Shown piece by piece: positions 47,805 through 59,229 of a stretch of 64,000 bases of DNA; position 1 is the stretch's first letter, and each line of letters starts with the position of its first letter. The notes beneath the pieces are model-generated. The model searched no databases. It saw only the letters and a list, made by a program, of their open reading frames with translations, and had not been told where the DNA came from. The DNA comes from Rhyacophila brunnea (lineage: Eukaryota > Arthropoda > Insecta > Trichoptera > Rhyacophilidae), in assembly GCA_022495005.1 (NCBI GenBank), contig JAGYXB010000274.1, forward strand, positions 186,001 to 250,000, read 5' to 3'. The position numbers were made by a program, and so were the translations under genes.

Positions 47805-47925
47805 ATGAGGCCCTCTTAGTCCAATTGAAAAACGACATATAAATTTTCTAGACCAGGATTTAAGCCCGGGACCCACGATAATATAAACTGAAATCTTACC
47901 ACTCAGCCATCCTGGGTACCCATTA
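47805..47925 (-). mobile_element. tRNA-derived SINE head, copy 4 (partial)
   Basis: On the - strand the head reads CCAGGATGGCTGAGTGGTAA (A box TGGCTGAGTGG), then CGTGGGTCCCGGGCTTAAAT (B box GGGCTTAAATCC), as in the SINE at 33576 (CGTGGGTCCCAGGTTCGAAT). The A box is better preserved here and looks like tRNA-Leu/Ser. Only the beginning of the body is kept. Confidence 0.7.
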
Positions 47926-48221
47926 TTTACCCAGGCAATAATACACGTAAATTGATAACACATTTTTAATAATGTTGTATTAAAAATACAAAACTACACC
48001 ACGCCACCTGAGGATCATAGTAATAACAATTATATTAAATAAAACACCAACTCGTTCATGAGACATTTTCGTGTTGAATGTTACGATGATTCAATTTAAA
48101 AAAAATGCCTGTGTAGAAAAAATGATATAGAATCCATACTTAGGGAGTAACACTGGTAGACGTACAGAAGAATTTGAAGATTATTGTGTGAAACTATGAC
48201 GTACTTTTACGGATCCAATGT

Positions 48222-48325
48222 CTTGGGTGAATGGCTAAAAACTATTTCTCATATAAAGGTATATTATTTTAAACCTCCAGTCTATGGAATCTCATAAGCT
48301 CCACTTAGGAAAAAATATGGTATGT
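48222..48325 (+). mobile_element. tRNA-derived SINE 3' part, copy 5 (degenerate)
   Basis: ACTATTTCTCATATAAAGGT, AAACCTCCAGTCTATGG and CTCATAAGCTCC follow the order of the SINE 3' half (ATTTCTCGTAA, CCTCCACTCTGTGG, CATATG-TCC). The hairpin is partly lost. Confidence 0.5.
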
Positions 48326-48590
48326 TTTACATATTTATTTTTATTAGATTTTGGTCATATGTGGACTTATCGATTTTTGGTAATAGACCCTGTGTAACCT
48401 ATAACGTAAATTATTTTGGAGATAGAATAAAAACAACCGATTCAATTTTAAACTATCAAAAAGAAACAGATTAACATTGATCAACTTTAAAGTAATTATT
48501 ATAAATGCTACTAACTGAATTGTACATATTAATATAATTGTTATTCACACAATATGTTACTGTAGTTACTGAGTTATTTTTTTCTTTCAG

Positions 48591-48882
48591 CTTAGTCCTT
48601 GATTTATATACTGATAAACTTACTAAAAAGAAATTTTCGCAATTGCTGAAACACCTTCGGCTTTATTACGATATCGCTTCGCATTTTCCACGAAAAGCAA
48701 GCAACGAACATAAATACGCAGGAAAATTTATTACGAAAGACAACCTATGTAACCATTTTCTACACAAAAGTATTGGATTTTATAAAGAATTTCAAAATGC
48801 CAAGGAATATATGATATGTCCTGAGTCGAGAGTGTGTCACGCTGTGAAGCATCTAGGAAAAGAATTTTTTGAGCTTTCATAA
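48591..48882 (+). CDS. Candidate terminal coding exon, unknown product
   Basis: An excellent acceptor (TTATTTTTTTCTTTCAG) ends at 48590, and TACTAAC (branch-point-like) lies about 80 bases upstream. The first base finishes a codon from an earlier exon; about 96 open codons follow to TAA at 48880-48882. The peptide is soluble-looking and basic, with LYTDKLTKKKFSQLLKHLRL, a YYDIASHFPRK segment, three cysteines in the second half (NLCNHF, MICPESRVCHAV) and the end HLGKEFFELS. Base use is less AT-rich than the flanks. No domain was recognised. No upstream exon or nearby AATAAA could be identified, so a transposon or pseudogene origin is still possible. Confidence 0.45.
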
Positions 48883-50240
48883 AGGTTTTAGCAGAAAACT
48901 GAACGACAAATATGCGAGAATTTTATCTCAGAGGATTACATTATGACAATACGTTGAATTCAATATGATATTGATATAAGAAAGTTACGCTAATCTTAAG
49001 CCACGCACACGCGATATCTAATTGTGGTTGTATCTCATGAGTAGGGCCGTCAGAAGGCATCGATACTTCTCTTCCAATACAATATCGGTATTGATATTTT
49101 TTGTCAGTATCGAATAATATTTAAATGGTGTAGAAGTAATAATACATTCAAATGTTTGCAATATTTTTAGTGAAATATAAATTGTTTTGTTTTAATATTC
49201 TAGTGTTTGTATTCGCCAATAAATATAATTATTACGTACCTACATAATACCCCATTCACACGTGCATGGAACTACTGTTGACATAAAAAGAAAATGCACG
49301 TGTAAACACGCAAGTTGCAGGATTGCATGCATGTATCAAAAAAGCTTCTGAATTTTCACACAATAATTTGTACCCGCATGGCGGTGCGCATGCAAAATAG
49401 AACGATAGTGGTGAACCTACTGGAAGAAATACGAACTACACCGCACATAAAATTTTGACGTCTACCGATTATCTACGAACTTGTCCGAACCTGTTTGAAT
49501 CTGTCAAATAGCACCATACGCAGCACTTTAAATGCAAATTTTTACGAACCTGACCGCCCGATAATTAAAAAAAAATATTAACATAGTTATCTAATAATTA
49601 TAATGTATAGTTTATAAAAATAACTTTGTTAGATTTATGGTATCTATAGTATAGTCAAAATATTTTTTCACGAGACGGGGCGATAATTTTAGGGATGTTA
49701 TGAACCGGAACGGCGCTCCAGTGCGTTCCGGTCCATTTCGAGCCCTTACGTCGACAACATAGCGTCTCGCTTACGCTTAAAGAATGAGATTGGAAAGACA
49801 GTCATTTTACAGTATGTAGTTGTATTGAGTCGATGTGTTATAAACATCCAACACCCGCAATGTGATCACTGATCACTGATCAGTACCAAGAACTTTTTTA
49901 AGCTATCAATAAAAGCTAACAGGTAATAAAGCTAATAATGCTATCGATACATAATACATATCAAATAATATTACTTTCTCTTGCATCATATATGGGAAAG
50001 AAGGAGTGAGAAAGAAGAAGATATGGGAGGAATGTCAATATTTGTTATTTGTATGCGATTTTAACCTTTCTACATTTTAAAACATGGGTCATTTGTAAAC
50101 TAAAATCAGGAAGCGTAATTTAAGATTTTTCGGGCTCTTAATATTAACTGACTTACGGCTCGGCTCTATGATTAGGTATATTATTTTCATGTTATGAATA
50201 GACTGAAAAGGTAAATTGACTCTGAAAAATATAATAATTT
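48883..50240. other. Spacer with two repeat remnants
   Basis: At 49045-49110, AGGGCCGTCAGAAGGCATCG followed by ATATCGGTATTGATATTTT matches the sequence flanking the MITE at 22721 and, loosely, 61240-61325. At 49695-49748 the - strand matches the first 55 bases of the hAT MITE 22480-22720 (GGGCTCGAAATGGACCGGAA). 49255-49560 is less AT-rich with repeated GAACCTG/GAACTTG motifs and was not assigned. Confidence 0.5.
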
Positions 50241-50251
50241 AGGTGTATACA

Positions 50252-51087
50252 AGAAATGAAAATATAAGTCATATTAAATTCTTCAAGTTTTTAAAAATTG
50301 TGTCGATAGCTATTTGGTTGTGACACCATTATCAAGACTATTCAGGTAGGCCGTTTGCCTTTGCTTATATACTATACGTATAGATAGAGACAGAATACAT
50401 TTTCTTATTCGTTCAAATAATATTATGACTTTGTGTACTTATTATTAATAATATTACAATTAATAATAAGTATACAAAGTCATAATATTGTTTGAAGGAA
50501 TAAGAAAATGTATTCTGTCTCTATCTATAATGCCCTTCCAAGGAAGAAGGCAGTAACTCACAAAATTTGTGAAATTGAGTTATGAATGCCATCCGTTAGG
50601 TAATTTTGAAAGCTATATATTCTGTCCACTTTAAAATCAGAATTATCACTAAAATACCGTTAAAATCCTTAGTGAAAAAATGGACATCTGCTAAAATAAT
50701 ACAAATTTCTTAGCAAAAAGCCAGTAATTGCACCTATTTATTGCAGTTACTGCTTGTTTATTATTACTTTATTTGTATTTTAACATACTACTAATAAAAT
50801 TATCACCGTTTTTTTAATTAATTCACAGTACTAAAGTTGGAAAAAAACCACATTATGTCATTTATCTCGAAAGTGTGTGAGAGTCAGTTACTGCCTTCTT
50901 CCTTAGAAGGGCAGTATACGTATAGTATTTAAGCAAAGGCAAATGGCCTATCTGAATAGTCTTGATAATGGTGTCACAACCAAATAGCTATCGACAAACC
51001 TTTTAAAAACCTGTAGAATTTAATATTAATTATATTTTCATTTCTTGTAAAATGGAATTCTACCAAGTAAATGCTAACTCAATTAAA
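50252..51087. mobile_element. Nested foldback element
   Basis: Outer arms about 50252-50381 and 50913-51051 are inverted copies of about 130 bases (for example GTCGATAGCTATTTGGTTGT with ACACCATTATCAAGACTATT). Within them sit, first, a palindrome 50382-50530 with about 65-base arms (AGAGACAGAATACATTTTCT ... mirrored) and then a separate inverted-repeat unit 50531-50913. The outer unit is bracketed by the direct repeat AGGTGTATACA (50241-50251 and 51088-51098), possibly an 11-bp target duplication. No coding content. Confidence 0.7.
50531..50913. mobile_element. MITE inside the foldback element
   Basis: Ends TGCCCTTCCAAGGAAGAAGG and, inverted, TGCCCTTCTAAGGAAGAAGG continue to CAGTAACTCA / CAGTAACTGA, about 30 bp with two mismatches. 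No transposase, and no secure target duplication (TATAA / GTATA). Confidence 0.7.
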
Positions 51088-51098
51088 AGGTGTATACA

Positions 51099-52789
51099 AT
51101 TGTACTTAACTAGTTTTTTGCAAAATTGGACATACTATATTCTGACATACAGGTATTATTACATTGATAATACTTACAGTAATTGGTTGTCACATTTTCA
51201 AAGGGCAGAGTAGATATTATAATATACTTATGTATTATAACAACTTACCTGAAAATAAAAAAAATATCGATTAGTTTTTTTAATGACGACAGTTTGCTAA
51301 TAATTAACAATAATTATTATACATGAACCAAAATCACCGTGTCACAAAATACTAACAAAATCAAGACAACCTCTGTATTACGTATTGTTTATATAGAAAC
51401 TAAGAAATGCTAACAATTTTTGTTTTCATTTTCGCGCCATTTATTTTATGTTTACTGGATGAACAATTTGGTACTTAACCACCATTTCTCGGAAGTTCTC
51501 CAGAATATCGAAAAATCAATCAAACAATCACGAAAATGAGATCTGTGTTATTATAAAGACAATAAACTATAAGCTCTAGTCATTATCAGATCCAAAACAA
51601 CCATCGCTGTTTTTGGAACAATAATCTTCTAATGTTATATATTACGGACCATGCTGTTACACACTCGTGGGTTTGGCGGCCAAGTATAATATTCATAGAC
51701 CAACAAACCAGGCGTACACTGAAATTAATGTAAAGTATCTCTAACTAGCCTATTTTTTAAAAGATACACTGCAATACTAAGGTCTAAGTGAATAAATGTA
51801 AGTATTTGAACATTTTAAAAAATTCGACTTTTAACTGATGTAAATTCATGGTAATTTATTTAATTAGTTTACCACTTGGTATTCAGCACTTTATTAAGAT
51901 TGCTTTGCGACATGAATTTCGCTCAATTGTTGAGCTTTATTAAGTATTAAAACGACAATTTATTTTTAAACTTCACGAAAGTGCATCCTATTTGGTTTTT
52001 CGTAAGTATTTGCTTTACTACATAAGTAAGTATTATTTTAAGTAAAAATTAACATTGTTATTTGCCTAAATACCATTTTGGATGTTCATAATTATTATTA
52101 TGGATCAAAAGAACATGGCGGTAAAAAGTAAAGCGTCGAAATCCAAGATTGAAAATGTGAACAAGGAAACAAATAAAAATAGTTCTGAAATAACAATTCC
52201 ATGACACATCTGAAGAAATAGGGACCACGTAATAATGACCTTGCTAATTAATGAACATCTTGGTCCGCCCATAGAAGTTTCATTGTTTCGTCAAGAGATG
52301 AATCAAGATGTGATCCAAAAATGAACTCTACTTTTTCAATTTTAGTACAAATTGTAAATAAACGTTTACAAAACTTTTCCAACAAATATTTATAAACCAT
52401 ACAATACTAGTACGAATATTAATATTTAATGTGTGTGTGTCTTATACTTGCATTCATAAATCTACAATGTTATTTATTCCGAAAACAGTATAAATCTTTC
52501 AATATTAATTAAGATTTAAGCAACGGTTTTGGCGGACCTACTATACAATATGGAATTTTGTATGACAAAGATGTCATAACATTTTTAGTGTGATTGAATT
52601 AGTAGATATAGAAAAAATTAGGCGTTGATAGCTTAGGTAACAATTAACAAAAATATTTACCTGTTTTTTATTATTTCAGTGCAACCCTGGCAAGTAAAGC
52701 TCAAAAATATTAATGTATGACTGTGAATAATTAATTGAATTTCATCTAGTTTAATCATTAGCCAAAGTTAGCATTGCTCAGGTGCGTGT
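51099..52789. other. AT-rich spacer, nothing recognised
   Basis: No gene or complete repeat supported. A short (GT)n tract is present near 52432-52440. Confidence 0.45.
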
Positions 52790-52930
52790 TCATATTAAGG
52801 ATATCCCACAAAAATGACAATTTTTAACTGCACATTTCTTCGGTTTTAGTGCATATTTTATTGATTTTAAGTGCATACGTGCATGCATATAATCATGTTT
52901 TTGTTGCATATAAATCCGCTCCCTACTGAT
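52790..52930 (-). mobile_element. Probable hAT end fragment
   Basis: On the - strand the piece begins TAGGGAGCGGATTTATATGC and contains several GTGCATA/TGCATAT-like words (near 52850, 52875 and 52910), a layout of subterminal repeats seen in some hAT elements. Its partner end was not found. Confidence 0.4.
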
Positions 52931-53878
52931 TAGAATATGGTTTTTTCAACATCTTTGTTGTATTACTATTTTTAAATTTATTATGAACACATTTGCTTAC
53001 AATGTGAAGCTTATTTTTTCTAAATTTCATAATAATAATCATAATAAATACTGTTGATCTAGGTTATGATTAAGGAAGCTGCTGACAATCGCTTACGCCA
53101 CTCTGGTTTGTTTTGAAAACAAAACATGAATATTGCAGTGTGTCACACTTGTAATGCTGAGTGGTATTAATACAAAAGTACTGAAAATTTCATTAATAGA
53201 ATAATAATATTGCAAATTATGTGGATAATACCGAGATTCCAACTAAAGTGTTTTATTTTATACATCTGTGGTTGACGCTATTAGGAATGGTTATAATACA
53301 ATATTTTTTAAACCTTTATTTTCATCGTCTTACAACCAAGATATCTTTTAGATATTACTTTATAACAATACTATCACTGATGTACGAAATTTAATGAGAA
53401 AAAATGGCACAAAAGAGCGTTACTGTTGTCGCTTCTATTACAATATATTATAATTATTTTCACATTGTATCATAATATAAAATAATAGAATATTAAACAG
53501 TTGAAATTTCCTTCCGCTCGGTTACGCATTTTAAGTTGATCGTTAGCAGCAGACTTAAAAGTAAAAGTGATTCTTGATATTATCGCATGGGCCCGAACCA
53601 ACAATTAGAAATAAATAATTAAACCTGACGTCAACTAAAATGAACAATAAAACTCAATGGTCTTATGATTTTTTTTTAATTCGCAGATACTTTTTTAATT
53701 ACATACAGACTCCCGATAAAAATTTATTTTATTTTATCATTAATGTTGATTTATATATCGAGGAAAAAAATCATCCTACAAAGTTTACCAATTATTCAGA
53801 ATTAAATAGCATGCACGTCCTTAATAATTAGTACCAACTACTGTTGGTCACAAAACAAATGGGAGTCTAATTTTTTGT
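52931..53878. other. AT-rich spacer, nothing firm
   Basis: A 63-codon AT-rich frame at 53640-53831 has no recognised family. Confidence 0.45.
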
Positions 53879-54114
53879 TCAGATATAGGTAGCCGTACTA
53901 AGACAACGTTTTAAAAACACTGGTATATAAATGTTGGTGATCTCTGGCGTTGTAGTTGTTAAGTTATCTGTACCTTGTACGGAAGCATATGCAAATCCTG
54001 CAGTAAAATTCACCCGGCGGAGATCGCCAGGAAATCTGTAATTGCGAAGAGCTCGCCGACGTTCATATATCTTCTTTGACATGTTAAAGGGGAGAGGTAT
54101 GCCAGCAGAGGTAC
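53879..54114 (-). CDS. Candidate exon or remnant, arginine-rich, unknown product
   Basis: On the - strand a possible acceptor (TTTTTCCGCTAG) precedes base 54114. The open frame then gives GIPLPFN, an ATG at 54082, and 67 residues to the stop at 53879-53881. The start is strongly basic (MSKKIYERRRALRNYRFPGD, LRR), followed by VNFTAGFAYASVQG and a threonine-rich stretch. Base use is clearly less AT-rich than the surroundings. Upstream sequence is duplicated in inverse at 54478-54675, where the frame decays. Neither a family nor adjoining exons were recognised; it may equally be part of an unknown mobile element. Confidence 0.35.
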
Positions 54115-54290
54115 CTAGCGGAAAAATACGAAGCTTGCAATTTGAGACATTTTTTTGATAATTTACAATTTCAACTGTATTAATTAATAAATATGTATAT
54201 AAAAACATTAAAAAGATTTTTTTTAAGTCAACGATAAACTTACAATTGTAAAAAAAATGTGAATTTGCTGCAGGGTCCCATCTTATTATT
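54099..54290 (-). repeat. Inverted duplication, arm 1
   Basis: Inverted partner of 54478-54675. Shared blocks on the - strand include TAAGATGGGACCCTGCAGCA, ACAGTTGAAATTGTAAATTA, AAAAAATGTCTCAAATTGCA and AGCTTCGTATTTTTCCGCTA. The two arms are separated by about 190 AT-rich bases. Confidence 0.8.
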
Positions 54291-54477
54291 ATTAGTATTA
54301 TAAATAAAAAGAATTTGAAGTTATACACATTTAATATTTTTATAAAAATCGATGTTTTTTAAATAAATATAAAAAATATTAAAACTATGAATTAGCCAAA
54401 AATCTAAATGTTAAAACATTGAAAACTTAATAAACTAAATTTTAATAATAAATATAACCATAAAATATAATGTAATA

Positions 54478-54675
54478 ATAAGATGGAACCCTGCAACAAA
54501 TTCACATTTTATTACATTTTTACAATAATTGTATATTATCTTTGACTTAAATAAAATCTTTTTAAAATTTTCAGATTCATATTTATTAATCAATACAGTT
54601 GAAATTGTAAATTATCAAAAAAATGTCTCAAATTGCAAGCTTCGTATTTTTCAGCTAAGTGCCTCTGTTGGTATA
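54478..54675 (+). repeat. Inverted duplication, arm 2
   Basis: Carries TAAGATGGAACCCTGCAACA at its outer edge and AGCTTCGTATTTTTCAGCTA followed by GTGCCTCTGTTGG at the other. The sequence past 54675 only weakly resembles the coding candidate of arm 1. Confidence 0.8.
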
Positions 54676-57209
54676 AGGATCCCCCTTAATGATAGAGGAC
54701 GACATTTTTCTAATATCATTTTAACTGCCTTTTATAACACAAGCTATAAATCATTAAAAATACCACATAAAAGTACATGATTTTTTAAATAGTGCATGCA
54801 CCATAGATTTAGTCGCAGGTACAATTATTGTGGCTATTGGTTTCGAAGTTATTTACTTCCAATTTTTTTTTAATATATTTTTTTTTCGATTCTGTAAACA
54901 CTTTTCCATCGTATGTATATCCATAAACTAAAAAACACACCTCCATTTTTATTAGTAAAATATTATTAAGCCCGAGGCTGATTTTAATATCGGTTGTATT
55001 CATCAGCCGCTATTTTTTTTATATTTCTTGAGAAACTTTAAACATGATTTTTTTTTTTTAAATTTTAATGATTCATTAATGGTCATTTTAGATAGCTATT
55101 CGCTATATCTAATCATTTCGGTACTAATATGTTTGCCAAACGAAAATACTTACTCTATTTACTCTCTTTACTCTGTAAAACTTTTCGAATCTAACTTTTC
55201 AAAAATATGTGTCTTCGATCTACTTTTAGAGCTAACGAAACTATTCGCGCTTTGTCATTTTGCGCATGTAGCATATTATAAACCTACAATTACACAGTAT
55301 ATATGTTTTGGTCACTTATCAGTTATCACATTCGATATAATACAAACAATTACTTCAAATATGTAATGTAAATAATATAAAGTTTTTTTTTTAAATTATC
55401 GATAATATTCTTATCAGACTGATATAACGATTCATTTTGTTACCTCAATTAGGTAGATTTATAGTATTCTAAAAATATTATTGAATCAAATATATATTTT
55501 TTCTCTACACAATGTAATAAGCAGATAATCCATAACTCAATGGCACCCGTTCTTATTGTTTTTTTAGAAAGTAAATATATCCATAGCCTAAGTTTTAAAT
55601 CTAGTAACTTACTCGTGACAATAATGATATTTTGAGATATCTAAATGTTGATATTTCTTTGATGTTTACAGGATAACTGAATATTGGTATAATGAAGTGA
55701 AAGAACGATTATGTAATTCAAACCAGTACTATAATAACCCATTGCACTATTAATAAAATAAAATTTCCCATCAACGGAAAAAAACTAATTTCCCTAATTA
55801 CTATAGCTAATATTGAAGTGACGAATTGAATTATGTATTTTTTCTATATACCTAATAATAGAAATAGCATTATGCAAAATAAAATTACACACCAATAATT
55901 TTGTAAATGATGTGTGAATCCACTGAACGTGTGAAATAATGTGTGAATTTTACGATGGCCTTTCGAGTTATGGCTCTTTATTATAGAGCGCAGTCCTTCA
56001 TTTGAGGGAGGTGGTCTTTAAATTTACTTAATTTTGAAAAACTCACTTTTCTCCTAATTATACCTACTATTTTTTTTCGACCGGAAGAAAATATCTGCCA
56101 TCTTCGATTGGCATTGAAAAAAGGGGATTATATGTCGCAATTTTCCATGTGGACATTTTTTTTTTGGGGAACAAAATCAGTTTAGATTATATAAAAAGAA
56201 ATAACACCTACATAATCTTACTAGTCTAAATTTAGATGGAAAATTCGTTTAAGGAAGTATAATCCGCATAGAAACATATTTTTTTTACCAAGAAATTTAT
56301 ATAATATCTTTGACACATGTCCCGGATTAATCTCCTGTATTCTATACTATATTATATCAAAGAAAATATGGCAAATTTGGTTTTATTATTTACTTATTAA
56401 TAACATTTATTTCGTACCATTCTAAATGAGTTAAGTACTTACCTATATTAGTTGAAAATTGATTTTGCTTTCATAATAATAATATGATTTTTTAAATAAG
56501 TTAAATTTTAATTATCGTATGGCAATGTTTTTAATTATATGCATCAACTAATTTCAAATGGTGTGAGTGCCATTTTATTATTATTATTATTACAACGTGT
56601 TTCTTAGCTCGTATTCTTATTTGTCCGGTACAAATTTTGCAATCGATGTTTAACTAACTTCCCAACTATCTAGACATTTGAAACTTTTAGAATATATCAG
56701 AACACGATGCCAATGCATTTTTTTATACTTTTAGCCATCTTTAAGTAGAATTTAATTCATTTTCAGTTAATTCTATTTTGTATGAAAAGTTATTTCGATA
56801 CCATTATTGGTTGCTAGGAGGTCCTAGCAACTAAATTATTAATATATACGTGCGTTACTATGGAAATCAATATGAAATGACATTTCATTATTCAGTATTT
56901 CTATCAAGTACATTTTTTTTGATCGTTTAAGCTAGTCGAGTCAAATTTATATGATTCAACAGAAAATTTAAAAACGTTGTATATAAAATGTTCTTTATAT
57001 CTTGTAATTGTTAATTATTTTAATTCACGGAGAGGATTCTTCGCGTACATACTAATCATTGTGATATTTAATTAAGCAAAATAATATTAATTTTTTTTCT
57101 ATTATTTATTCGGTACGTAAGGTGCGATTTCTTCATTTTGAGTTAATCGAGATTCGAGATTTATTCAAAATATATGCGGTATTTCAGGTATTTGTATACC
57201 TATATAATA

Positions 57210-57211
<2 letters not shown>
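54676..57211. other. AT-rich spacer, weak signals only
   Basis: An AT-rich 112-codon frame (55028-55366) preceded by a T-rich tract and TTTTAG has no recognisable family. A 22-bp palindrome lies at 56810-56831. Nothing else was supported. Confidence 0.4.
56810..56831. promoter_or_regulatory. 22-bp palindrome, X-box-like halves
   Basis: GTTGCTAGGA-GG-TCCTAGCAAC is a perfect 10-bp inverted repeat with a 2-base spacer. The outer halves GTTGCTA / TAGCAAC resemble RFX-type X-box half sites but are set too far apart for the standard motif. GTTACTATGGAAAT at 56854 is a second loose X-box match. A regulatory role is inference. Confidence 0.25.

Positions 57212-57246
<35 letters not shown>
57212..57246. 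repeat. (AT)n microsatellite
   Basis: About 17 uninterrupted AT units. Confidence 0.95.
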
Positions 57247-57247
<1 letters not shown>

Positions 57248-57530
57248 GGTAGAGTAGAATAAACAGCAAAGACCTTGGTTAACAGAACAAAATGTAACAG
57301 TCCCATATTTGCTAAAGAGAGAACTACATACGTTTGTGATGACTGATGACTGTCGACAATTCAAATTTCTTACGACAAGATAGAAATAGGATATCGACGT
57401 ATAAATAACGGTCAGTGACGTCCCTAAACAAAATACTACCCCATTTTTTATACAGATTTTTTTTTCATCCTTTCATGACTCCAATATTTAAGAATTATGT
57501 TATATGGATACATAACATACTAACAAAATA

Positions 57531-57783
57531 TCGTCTCTGTTCTGGCAGAACACACTAACTGGAGAATACTAGTTTTGAGTAATTTGACTTTGAAGTTGTT
57601 AAAAAGTTTGAAATAATGATCATGTGAGTTTATTAAGTAATCGTAAAAAGGATGACTTTAAAATAAAGACTGTTTATTTATTAAGAAGGTTTCCAGACGG
57701 TAAAGTTTGAAATAAGGAACATTTTGGTACTAATTCAATATGTCATTTTTTCGAATTAGTGTGTTCTGCCAGAACAGTGACGA
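57531..57783. mobile_element. TA-flanked MITE nested in hAT copy C (253 bp)
   Basis: Ends TCGTCTCTGTTCTGGCAGAA and, inverted, TCGTCACTGTTCTGGCAGAA both continue into CACACTA: 27 bp with one mismatch. TA (57529-57530, 57784-57785) flanks both sides. Each end holds the small palindrome TGTTCTGGCAGAACA. No coding content. Confidence 0.8.
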
Positions 57784-57910
57784 TATATACCACTAAACCA
57801 TACAAAATTAAATTAAAAATATTTTTCCCCTAAAAGTGGGGATTTTTGACGTGGTACAGTCAATGACATTAATATGAACGAAGCATCTAGAAAAAAAATG
57901 ACACTCACTT

Positions 57911-58109
57911 TTTTGTCGGGTCTGCCGAATGGCATAATCTGTTCTAACGCCATTACAATAAAGGTGATATTGCTATAAATTCTCGATGCTTCTTGTCGGG
58001 TCTGCCGAATGGTTCGGTTCGAACGGGTTCGCTCAAACGAACATTGATACTAGAAACACTGTTCTAACGCCATTACAATAAAGGTGATATTGCTATAAAT
58101 TCCCGATGC
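57911..58109 (+). repeat. Imperfect tandem duplication
   Basis: Unit 1 (57911-57990) and unit 2 (57991-58109) both start TTGTCGGGTCTGCCGAATGG and both end with CTGTTCTAACGCCATTACAA then TAAAGGTGATATTGCTATAA and a CGATGC. Unit 2 carries about 40 extra bases (GGTTCGGTTCGAACGGGTTC region), itself containing the inverted pair GTTCGAAC. Confidence 0.85.
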
Positions 58110-58667
58110 GTGATATCGCATAATGGATATTGCGTGACGTCTACCTATGCACGTGCGAATGTTACGTTTGAATTTACTTGCTAGCTACTGTATTGAGTGC
58201 GTCGTCCATTAATAATGTCATTGGGTACAGTGGTATCTTATATGTCATTTTTGCGATACATTGAATTGTTATGTCTTGAGGACGAGACCGACGCTTCGAT
58301 ACATACTAAAATCGTGGACCAGGAGTGGTAGGTGGGACGCTCTGTAAGACGGTGATGCATCTTTAGTTTTGACGGTCAACCGTGCGCACTGGTTAATAAG
58401 TCAGACTGTAATTTATTATTCGCAAATCTGCACGTGTCGTTCCTGGTCACCAAAAGAATAGTCTTATTAAACCTTTTATGTTAATGAATACATTTTATTT
58501 CCAACCAGTAAGATGCATTTTCTAATGGAAAGATTTTTTCGTTATTGCTAAATTTAGGTAGCTATTTCTATATACTATGCCAAATGATTCTCCTCAATTT
58601 TCCACCCTTCGAGTAACTGCTGCACCCAAGCGACGCTCAATCTGCCTACCCCCACGGGACGTCACTG

Positions 58668-59229
58668 CTATCGGTTGAGAAGTATTAACAACCCGAAATA
58701 AATATATCAAATATATATTATTTTATTACATACAGATATCGTATTTTTTCATGCATGATCAACGATGAGTATTGTCACAACAAAATTTTGTATAAAAGAA
58801 AAAATACGCTATTTTGATGTATTTATTGAATTATATGTACGGGATAATAAAAAACGTTATTAATAGATTTTTACACAGTACTTTTAGACACCGATTACAC
58901 TGAGCGAGATTGCAAAAAAAAAACAGAAAAAGAATCGACGCGTCTCCGCTGTACCCCGCAATACTTACATAATTATTATTATATTGGTATTGACAACGCG
59001 ACACCATAGAATTCGAATTAATTAAATAAACTTATACTACATTGTGTGTTCTTGTTTAGAGGCTCATCATGGTATGTATGTATAAAAGACAACGAAACCA
59101 TTAAAATGCCTGGCACCGTCCATATTCTTGAAATCAATAATGGCTAGGTTTAAATAATATTCAAAGTCCAAACTGCGTCTCTCATATACATACGAAGCTA
59201 AAGCACTCGCACAGTGCCATTGTAATAAT
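58668..59229. other. AT-rich spacer, nothing recognised
   Basis: No gene or repeat end supported. Confidence 0.5.

Larger units (their letters stand above)
57413..58667 (-). mobile_element. hAT derivative, copy C (inverted, rearranged)
   Basis: Starts CAGTGACGTCCCTAAACAAA (matching the right end of copy A, inverted) and ends CCCCCACGGGACGTCACTG (matching the left end of copy A, inverted). 58555-58667 matches the first 115 bases of copy A, and 57413-57500 its last 90. The flanks ATAACGGT (57405-57412) and CTATCGGT (58668-58675) agree at 6 of 8, a worn target duplication. The middle is unrelated to copy A and holds a MITE (57531-57783) and a tandem duplication (57911-58109). Confidence 0.8.

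Noticed and set aside
57212..57246. Regular repeat that could suggest an array
   Set aside because: It is a plain (AT)n microsatellite. No CRISPR-like repeat-spacer pattern exists anywhere in the window.
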